Origin: an uncultured Arcobacter sp.
Lineage (GTDB): Bacteria; Campylobacterota; Campylobacteria; Campylobacterales; Arcobacteraceae
Length of the DNA: 12,472 bases
Assembly (NCBI GenBank): GCA_913054415.1
Contig: CAJXII010000028.1
Span: 1-12,472 of the forward strand
Direction of reading: 5' to 3'
Shown here: piece after piece, positions 8,101 through 12,472 of the stretch
Layout: each line of letters starts with the position of its first letter
How positions within the stretch are numbered: position 1 is the first letter of the stretch
Translations under genes and position numbers: made by a program
Notes under the pieces: generated by a model
Databases searched by the model: none
The model's input: the letters and a program-made list of their open reading frames with translations, nothing else
Told to the model about the DNA's origin: nothing

Positions 8101-8621
8101 TAGATAGCCCACAAAAGGCTATTATAGAAATATTATTAACATCAGATAAACCATACAGTGGAAATTATATTGCAAAAGCAAACCAAGCCCTTAAGGTAAT
8201 AAAAGACTTACTACAACCACTTATTGAACAAACAAGAGCAGAAGCTATTACAAAGATAGAAGCAGTAATAAAAGAGCTTCAAGACAATGAAAACTTTGAG
8301 AAAGTTCCTAGTGAAGATAGATATAAGATTATAAGACCAAGACAAGAATTAATAGATAGTATAAATCATACTTCAAGTATAGATACTATAAAACAAAGAA
8401 GTAATAGCGAAGCACTTGCAGATGAACTAAATAAAGGTATTGAGAAGATATATGAACTTATTGATGTTAAACCACCAGTAAAAAATATAATTCGTGTAAG
8501 TGAAATATTACCTAAAGATAAAATTTACTTAAATGATAGTAATGATGTAAATGAATATATTGATAAACTAAAAGAAAATCTTTTGAGTGAAATTGATAAT
8601 GGGAAACAGGTGTTATTATAG
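5148..8621 (+). CDS. brxC: BREX ATPase BrxC
   Basis: This 1157-residue P-loop ATPase is the largest and most conserved core part of type 1 BREX, needed for both phage defence and host methylation. The N-terminal signature IGQLFKKDIHRNIEGVVKAD (2-21) is followed by a Walker A motif, GHFGSGKS (69-76), and a Walker B, RLVFFVDEVGQYIG (257-270, with D263-E264). A sensor-like strand, AWIIVTSQ, lies downstream. The remaining ~850 residues are mainly helical and Lys/Glu-rich, as in the family. Length is typical (about 1,100-1,250), and the frame is unbroken. It follows brxB by 11 bases. In homologous systems pglX normally comes next; here a MazF-like gene intervenes. It is expected to act in the cytoplasm in a large complex with BrxB, PglZ and PglX. 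Confidence 0.96.
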   Translation: MIGQLFKKDIHRNIEGVVKADNLSDEAVFQEVDEYVITRDLNQKLDDFFSEYSSTLNKNTQNIGVWISGHFGSGKSHLLKILSYILTNKREHSDLIGELFLEKIDVDDFELKANIQKALSSQSETILFNIDQKSDIGSKNQDDAILSVFMKVFNELRGYYSKFGYIAKFESDLDKRGKFDSFKQKFKEFSSESWESGRETIFLESDNLAKALASVDNISIESAKDLIDKYEENYSLSIEEFANDVKDYIDTKEDGFRLVFFVDEVGQYIGDNTKLMLNLQTIVETLATVCGGQAWIIVTSQSAVDSLVNTNVQMQNDFSKIMGRFKVKLNLTSQNANEVIQKRLLEKTENAKQDLDTIYSKVKNSLSSIIHFQDRSRQYQNYKNSNHFALVYPFVPYQMDLFQSCIAGLSTHSIFQGKHQSTGERSMLDVVQNIAKKISNQPIGSIATYDMFFDGLSSIIRGDVQTQIQKASDILEPFETKVLKTLFMIKYVKEFTPNIDNITTLLVDDIINIDISKLKKQVQNALNTLANQTYIQKVSDQYEFLTDIEKDIEQEIKSTEIENNDIVLELIGWIYDDIVRLNKIKYTPNKQNYPFARKLDDIIVKGKEEELILNIITPLNSLDYDEEKLIHKSLASNDLILALPNSYDFISDLELYVKTKKYIPQKQGGNISDNEKNLLFNKANDNNKRREKLQNDLKTFIGEAKIYHNGKILDINTKDVKSKIENAFEILIKSTYSYIELLPKIYEEKDISIILNQSDDLLTGSDDALIPAETEVLTYIKRQNSSHKAITITKLLEHFQVRPYGWYQNAILAQIASLFLKQKIDLKQNSTPLNKQEVLVALTNNRQFNTIIVPRIDIDTKKIQQTKNILLELYPNISFNSTSTRDIYDVAMKETTDLISACRNFMNLNYPFNSAFQEIIDILIPLEKLTSDNLFDKVPNMEENLLDTKDDLIDPLMEFMYGDKRKIYDNIKKFIDENSNNLRYIDSPQKAIIEILLTSDKPYSGNYIAKANQALKVIKDLLQPLIEQTRAEAITKIEAVIKELQDNENFEKVPSEDRYKIIRPRQELIDSINHTSSIDTIKQRSNSEALADELNKGIEKIYELIDVKPPVKNIIRVSEILPKDKIYLNDSNDVNEYIDKLKENLLSEIDNGKQVLL

Positions 8622-8653
8622 ATGAAAAATCATTATGGCAAAGGAATTATTTA

Positions 8654-9058
8654 ATGGCTGTTAAATGGATGGACTTACACAAATACTCTCTTGTATGGGT
8701 TGAATTTGGAAATAATAAAAATGGTTTTAACAGTGATGATGATTTAACTTATAGATATGGCATAAATTTAGGACATGAATTTTGTTATAGACATATGGCT
8801 ATCGTAATATCTAATGATGTAAGAGCTGATGAAATTGTAGTTGCTCCATTGACATCATATAAGTATGGGGATGAAAAATATCCATCAAATTTAATTATAG
8901 ATACGGATAAGTATGGATATATGGTTAAAAATAAAACCACTATAAAAATTAACCACATAAGAAGTATTGATAAGAAAAAAAGAGTTAAACAGATTATAAA
9001 ATCATATATTTCTAAAACATTAAAATTAAATGAAATAATTAGGAATAATTTTGAGTAG
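8654..9058 (+). CDS. PemK/MazF-like protein inserted between brxC and pglX
   Basis: This 134-residue protein resembles the PemK/MazF fold, whose best-known members are mRNA-cleaving toxins. The core pattern is present: LVWVEFG (13-19), then GHEFCYRHMAIVIS (40-53, where R46 matches the arginine of the usual RPxVVxS), VVAPLTS (62-68, with the conserved Thr/Ser) and a C-terminal HIRSIDKKKR (101-110). An insertion at about residues 20-38 separates the first strand from the arginine loop. It lies 32 bases after brxC, with AAAGGA upstream of the ATG, and reads with the operon. No antitoxin-sized gene is next to it, which is unusual for a toxin. It may instead be a BREX-tuned effector or a regulator. 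Family call fairly sure; toxicity unproven. Confidence 0.72.
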   Translation: MAVKWMDLHKYSLVWVEFGNNKNGFNSDDDLTYRYGINLGHEFCYRHMAIVISNDVRADEIVVAPLTSYKYGDEKYPSNLIIDTDKYGYMVKNKTTIKINHIRSIDKKKRVKQIIKSYISKTLKLNEIIRNNFE

Positions 9059-9163
9059 AAGTTATAAGTTGCCCCCAAGGGGCGAGCAAAGATTAAAATC
9101 CAGCCCAAATACTTATACAATATTATACCAAAATAAAACTATTATTTCAAGAGGTAAAAAATC
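9059..9163 (+). promoter_or_regulatory. Gap before pglX with a GC-rich hairpin
   Basis: A stem GCCCC (9071-9075) with GGGGC (9079-9083) around a three-base loop stands out in an AT-rich gap of 105 bases. No T tract follows, so it is not a typical terminator; it could be an mRNA end-protecting or processing site. TATTAT at 9121-9126 is a weak -10 candidate. AAGAGG (9149-9154) is the pglX ribosome binding site. Confidence 0.4.
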
Positions 9164-10756
9164 ATGAACAAATCAGCACTTAAAAAATTCGCTACATCTA
9201 TGAGACTTGAACTTATCTCTATGATAAAGACAAAGATAGATTACTTATTATCTAATGCTTACAAAGAGAATTTAGCTCTTTATGACACCAACAAAGTATC
9301 AATCCAACAAATAGAAGAAAGGTATGCAAAGGACAGTGAAGATTTCATAGAAGAAGTTGCTTATACTTGGTTTAATCGTCTTGTAGCTCTTAGATTTATG
9401 GATGTAAATGAGATAACTTCAAGTTCTGTTATATCTACATCTGATGAACAACCAATACCACAATCTTTTGTAGAAGCAAAATCAGGTAATATTGAAGAAA
9501 GTTTAAATCTAAATAAAGAGTTGTTTTTTGATCTTATAGACAATAAAGTATCTGGAGTGCAAGATAGTGATAATGAAGCTTATAAGATGCTTTTTATCTC
9601 TGTTTGTAATAAATATGCCAATATTATGCCTATACAATTTGAAAAAATTAGTGATTATACAGAGTTACTTCTTCCAAATGATATGTTAAGCCCTAATTCT
9701 ATAAGGGCAAAAGTTGTAAGCTCTATGAGTGAAGAAGATTGTAAAGATATTGAAGTAATAGGTTGGTTATATCAATTTTACATCTCAGAAAAAAAAGATG
9801 ATGTATTTGCAAAGCTAAAGAAAAATCAAAAAATTACTCCTAGTAATATTCCAGCAGCTACACAGCTTTTTACCCCACATTGGATAGTAAAATATATGGT
9901 TGAAAATTCTCTTGGAAAACTTTGGATGTTAAATAATCCAAATTCAAATCTTAAAGAAAATATGAAGTATTATATAGAAAATAGTGATGAACCAGCAGAA
10001 TTTATTAAAATCTCATCACCTCAAGAGATAACTTTTTTAGATCCTTGTTGCGGTAGTGGGCATACACTTACTTATGCTTTTGATCTACTAAGTAAAATCT
10101 ATGAAGAGGAGGGTTATAGCAAAAGTGAAATACCAGCTCTTATACTACAAAACAATCTTTTTGGTTGTGATATAGACAAAAGAGCTTCAGTTTTAGCTAA
10201 CTTTGCTCTTACTATGAAAGCAAGACTTTATCATAAAAGATTTTTTAAAAAACAGATATTGCCAAATATAGTGGAACTACAAGATTTTGGTAGTGATGAG
10301 TTCGCAGGGATTAAAAACTTTGGTTCTCTTGTAATCCCACCAAAAACTAAAAGTTTTGATGATGGTATATTTGGTCAAACTACAAGAGAGTATGAAATAC
10401 AAAAGAAGATATTATCAAATGAATTTCATTGTGTAGTAACGAACCCTCCTTATATGGGTTCAAAGGGTATGAACAAAGAGCTTAGTGATTTTGTTAAAAA
10501 GAGATACCCAGATAGTAAATCTGATCTATTTGCAGTATTTATGGAAAGAGGTTTAGAACTTACAAAACCTCATGGTTTTATGAGTATGATAAATCAACAC
10601 TCTTGGATGTTTTTAAGTAGTTATGAAAAATTAAGAATTAAAATCATCAAAAATCATAAAATAGATACTTTAGTACATCTTGGAGCTAGAGCATTTGAAG
10701 AGATAGGCGGAGAAGTTGTTCAAAGTGTAGCTTTTGTATTGCAAAAGGGTGAGTAG
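9164..10756 (+). CDS. pglX: BREX DNA methyltransferase PglX, N-terminal half only
   Basis: PglX is the adenine-N6 methyltransferase of type 1 BREX; it marks host DNA and is also needed to block phage. The family N-terminus is clear (MNKSALKKFATSMRLELI), as are the TPHWIVKYMVENSLGKLW segment (237-254), SAM-binding motif I FLDPCCGSGH (291-300), GCDIDKRA (334-341) and the catalytic NPPY (427-430). Family members usually have about 1,200 residues; this one stops at 530, just after GGEVVQSVAFVLQKGE. It therefore has the catalytic core but lacks the C-terminal region that recognises the target. The stop TAG is followed immediately by the ATG of a rhuM-like gene. Whether the missing half lies beyond the window as a separate gene, or was lost, cannot be told. 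Alone it would probably not methylate specifically. Confidence 0.9.
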   Translation: MNKSALKKFATSMRLELISMIKTKIDYLLSNAYKENLALYDTNKVSIQQIEERYAKDSEDFIEEVAYTWFNRLVALRFMDVNEITSSSVISTSDEQPIPQSFVEAKSGNIEESLNLNKELFFDLIDNKVSGVQDSDNEAYKMLFISVCNKYANIMPIQFEKISDYTELLLPNDMLSPNSIRAKVVSSMSEEDCKDIEVIGWLYQFYISEKKDDVFAKLKKNQKITPSNIPAATQLFTPHWIVKYMVENSLGKLWMLNNPNSNLKENMKYYIENSDEPAEFIKISSPQEITFLDPCCGSGHTLTYAFDLLSKIYEEEGYSKSEIPALILQNNLFGCDIDKRASVLANFALTMKARLYHKRFFKKQILPNIVELQDFGSDEFAGIKNFGSLVIPPKTKSFDDGIFGQTTREYEIQKKILSNEFHCVVTNPPYMGSKGMNKELSDFVKKRYPDSKSDLFAVFMERGLELTKPHGFMSMINQHSWMFLSSYEKLRIKIIKNHKIDTLVHLGARAFEEIGGEVVQSVAFVLQKGE

Positions 10757-10759
10757 ATG
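10744..10759 (+). promoter_or_regulatory. Ribosome binding site for rhuM copy 1 inside the pglX end
   Basis: AAAGGG (10744-10749) lies seven bases before the ATG at 10757 and also encodes the last pglX residues. The TAG stop and ATG start are directly adjacent, so reinitiation by terminating ribosomes is likely. Confidence 0.65.
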
Positions 10760-11602
10760 AATGAATTAGTTATTTACCAAAACGGTGAGATAGAACTTGG
10801 TATATCTATCAAGGAAGAGACTATTTGGCTTACACAAAAACAGATAGTCGAACTGTTTGATTCAAGTAAGGCAAACATTAGTGAGCATATCAAAGCAATT
10901 TTTGACAGTCATGAGCTTGATAGAGGTTCAACTGTTCGGAAATTCCGAACAGTTCAAAAAGAGGGGAATAGAGAGGTTGCAAGAGATTTAGAGCATTATA
11001 ATCTTGATGTCATTATTTCTGTTGGATACAGAGTAAATTCCATAAAAGCAACCAAATTTAGACAGTGGGCTACTTCTGTTTTAAAGCAATACATCACCAA
11101 TGGCTATGCCATCAATAGCGAAAAGATTACTCATCAGCGATTCAAAGAGCTTGAGGGCGATGTCGCCTTGCTGAAGTCCAAAGTAAATTTGCTTGAAGAC
11201 AAAACCCTCAAGCCTTCTCAGGGGATCTTCTTTGATGGACAGATGTTTGATGCATATGAGTTTGTATCTGGTCTTGTTAAAAATGCAAAAAGAGAGATTG
11301 TCCTCATCGACAACTACATCGATGAGAGTGTATTAACACTTTTTAGCAAAAATCAGGCTGTCGGTGTTACCATTTACACAAAAACCATAACAAAACAACT
11401 TAAACTTGACTTAGAAAAATATAATTCTCAATACAACAATATAGAAATAAAAAAGTTTGATAACTCTCATGATAGATTCTTAATCATAGATGAAAAAGAG
11501 GTTTATCATATTGGAGCTAGTTTAAAAGATTTGGGTAAGAAGTGGTTTGCATTTTCTAGGATGGATATGGAGAGTTTGAGTATTTTAGGGAGGTTGAAGT
11601 GA
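10757..11602 (+). CDS. RhuM-family DNA-binding protein with C-terminal PLD-like domain, copy 1
   Basis: In this 281-residue protein, residues 1-122 match the RhuM family: a helix-turn-helix-like start (TIWLTQKQIVELFDSSKANISEHI, split here as 22-33 and 34-45) and HYNLDVIISVGYRVNS (80-95) followed by FRQWATSVLKQY (101-112). A Leu-rich linker (129-148) may form a coiled coil. Residues 155-281 look like a phospholipase D-type domain with one HxRxxxxD motif (HDRFLIID, 238-245, H238/R240/D245; Arg in place of the usual Lys), then HIGASLKDLG (251-260). Single-motif PLD nucleases work as dimers, so DNA or RNA cleavage is conceivable but not shown. RhuM genes often lie between hsdM and hsdS of type I restriction loci. 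The middle of the gene is less AT-rich than its surroundings, suggesting mosaic origin. Codons 58-66 form a palindrome. Confidence 0.8.
   Translation: MNELVIYQNGEIELGISIKEETIWLTQKQIVELFDSSKANISEHIKAIFDSHELDRGSTVRKFRTVQKEGNREVARDLEHYNLDVIISVGYRVNSIKATKFRQWATSVLKQYITNGYAINSEKITHQRFKELEGDVALLKSKVNLLEDKTLKPSQGIFFDGQMFDAYEFVSGLVKNAKREIVLIDNYIDESVLTLFSKNQAVGVTIYTKTITKQLKLDLEKYNSQYNNIEIKKFDNSHDRFLIIDEKEVYHIGASLKDLGKKWFAFSRMDMESLSILGRLK
10930..10954. repeat. Perfect inverted repeat inside rhuM copy 1
   Basis: Arms AACTGTTCGGAA (10930-10941) and TTCCGAACAGTT (10943-10954) are exact reverse complements around a single A at 10942, the third base of codon 62. The encoded residues TVRKFRTV (59-66) are themselves symmetrical. 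Confidence 0.85.
11399..11566 (+). repeat. Near-duplicate 3' segment of the rhuM pair (first copy)
   Basis: This 168-base stretch matches 12265-12432 of the second gene, with about 16 differences counted by eye. Nearly all are silent: the 56 residues differ at two positions. It covers the PLD-like motif. The rest of the two genes is far less alike, so either strong selection or gene conversion has kept this part similar. Confidence 0.8.
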
Positions 11603-11604
11603 TG
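11588..11604 (+). promoter_or_regulatory. Ribosome binding site and coupled start of rhuM copy 2
   Basis: A strong GGGAGG (11588-11593) lies within the last codons of copy 1, eight bases before ATG. The copy 1 stop and copy 2 start overlap by one base (TGATG), so translation is coupled. Confidence 0.7.
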
Positions 11605-12472
11605 AATGATGTAGTTATTTACCAAAATGGCGAGATAGAATTAAATATATCTATTCAAGACGAATCGATATGGCTGACACAAAAGCAAATTGCAGAGCTA
11701 TTCAATGTTAAAATACCTGCTATCTCTAAACATATAAAAAATATTTTTACCCAAAATGAACTAATTGAAAATATGGTTGTTTCCAAAATGGAAATAACCA
11801 CTCAACATGGTGCAATAGATGGCAAATTACAAACTAAAAATGTAAATATTTATAGTTTAGATATAGTCTTAGCAGTAGGATATAGAACAAACTCTTTAGA
11901 AGCGATACATTTTAGACAATGGGCAACAAAAGTTCTAAAACAATACATCTACAACGGCTACATAATAAATAGTGAAAAAATCACAAATGAAAGATTTGTA
12001 TCTTTAGAACAAGAGGTTTTTACCTTAAAAAATGAGATACAAGATATAAAATCAAAAGTGAAAGATGATGTTTTAGAGTATAAGCAAGGCATTTTCTACA
12101 ACGGACAGACATTTGATGCTTACAAATTTGTAAACGACCTTATAAAATCAGCCAAAAAAGATATAAAACTGCTAGATAACTTCATAGATGAAACAGTGCT
12201 AACTCTTTTTAGTAAAGTGCCAGATATAAAAATAACCATTTATACTAAAACAATCACAAGGCAGTTAAAACTAGATTTAGAAAAATACAACTCTCAATAC
12301 AACAATATAGAGATAAAAAAGTTTGATAACTCTCACGATAGATTTTTAATCATTGATGAAACAGAGGTTTATCATATAGGAGCTAGTTTAAAAGATTTGG
12401 GGAAGAAGTGGTTTGGGTTTTCTCGGATGGATAAGCAGAGTGTTACTGTTTTAGATAAGTTAGTATGGGTGG
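11602..12472 (+). CDS. RhuM-family protein with PLD-like domain, copy 2 (runs off the window)
   Basis: Translation from the ATG gives 290 codons without a stop at the right edge, probably only a few short of the end. The domain layout equals copy 1. It has an N-terminal RhuM part (IWLTQKQIAELFNVKIPAIS, 23-42; LDIVLAVGYRTNS, 86-98; FRQWATKVLKQY, 104-115), a coiled-coil-like linker (about 132-155) and a PLD-like part with HDRFLIID (245-252). The first 32 residues and the last 56 aligned residues are very similar to copy 1 (two differences in the latter, 222-277). The N-terminal middle differs and is seven residues longer. This suggests a pair of related proteins with different binding specificity, perhaps forming mixed dimers. 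Codons 58-66 again form an inverted repeat. The true end lies beyond the window. Confidence 0.78.
   Translation, partial: MNDVVIYQNGEIELNISIQDESIWLTQKQIAELFNVKIPAISKHIKNIFTQNELIENMVVSKMEITTQHGAIDGKLQTKNVNIYSLDIVLAVGYRTNSLEAIHFRQWATKVLKQYIYNGYIINSEKITNERFVSLEQEVFTLKNEIQDIKSKVKDDVLEYKQGIFYNGQTFDAYKFVNDLIKSAKKDIKLLDNFIDETVLTLFSKVPDIKITIYTKTITRQLKLDLEKYNSQYNNIEIKKFDNSHDRFLIIDETEVYHIGASLKDLGKKWFGFSRMDKQSVTVLDKLVWV
11774..11800. repeat. Inverted repeat inside rhuM copy 2
   Basis: Arms TGGTTGTTTCCA (11774-11785) and TGGAAATAACCA (11789-11800) flank an AAA loop. Eleven of twelve positions are exact and the twelfth is a G-U wobble in RNA. The centre, 11787, is the third base of codon 62, the same place as in copy 1, though the sequence is different. 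Confidence 0.8.
12265..12432 (+). repeat. Near-duplicate 3' segment of the rhuM pair (second copy)
   Basis: Counterpart of 11399-11566, in direct orientation, 866 bases apart. Such direct repeats could allow RecA-dependent deletion of one gene, fusing the N-terminal half of copy 1 to the end of copy 2. Confidence 0.8.

Noticed and set aside
8622..8654. Ten-codon frame between brxC and the MazF-like gene, overlapping the next start (TAATG)
   Set aside because: Too short to support as a gene or antitoxin; it contains the ribosome binding site of the next gene, which explains its sequence.
8785..9120. 111-codon reading frame on the - strand
   Set aside because: It lies opposite the MazF-like gene, is hydrophobic only as a by-product of AT-rich complementary codons, and has no start signal.
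9164..10756. Frameshift as the cause of the short PglX
   Set aside because: The PglX sequence is not continued in another frame after 10756; that DNA encodes RhuM from the next base, so a simple frameshift does not explain it.
3699..12472. CRISPR array, transposase, integrase or second attachment-site copy in the defence region
   Set aside because: Looked for regularly spaced repeats, recombinase-like proteins and a copy of the tRNA-Ser 3' end; none seen.

Overview
The DNA is very AT-rich, with short intergenic gaps and Campylobacterota-like proteins (a 563-residue IlvD, a SpoIIAA-like protein, an LpxR-type outer-membrane lipase). I infer a chromosome of that phylum, perhaps Arcobacter- or Sulfurimonas-like. 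The genus is not provable from this window.

Left third (1-3700) is core-type sequence. It holds a STAS/SpoIIAA-like gene, an LpxR-family lipid A deacylase gene, the convergent ilvD gene (branched-chain amino acid synthesis), and a tRNA-Leu(UAA) / tRNA-Ser(UGA) pair behind a perfect-consensus sigma70 promoter. A 30-bp perfect palindrome lies just before lpxR, and a nested hairpin sits at the lpxR/ilvD convergence.

Right two thirds (about 3850 to the end) is a defence locus that starts just after tRNA-Ser, all on the + strand. The order is brxA, brxB, brxC (GTG start), a PemK/MazF-like gene, a truncated pglX, and two tandem rhuM-like genes fused to a PLD-like domain. brxA, brxB, brxC and pglX in this order mark a type 1 BREX phage-defence system. 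BrxC is its large ATPase and PglX its DNA adenine methyltransferase. PglZ and BrxL would be expected beyond the right edge.

The most unusual part is the right end. PglX stops after 530 residues, just past its methyltransferase core, and a RhuM-PLD gene starts on the next base with its ribosome binding site inside the pglX 3' end. A second RhuM-PLD gene follows with a 1-base overlap and runs off the window. Both carry a 12-bp-arm inverted repeat at codons 58-66, centred on the same base (third position of codon 62), although the bases and most of the residues there differ. Their PLD ends are about 90% identical in DNA, while their N-terminal halves have diverged. This looks like a modular, recombining gene pair placed between the catalytic half of a BREX methyltransferase and its missing specificity half.
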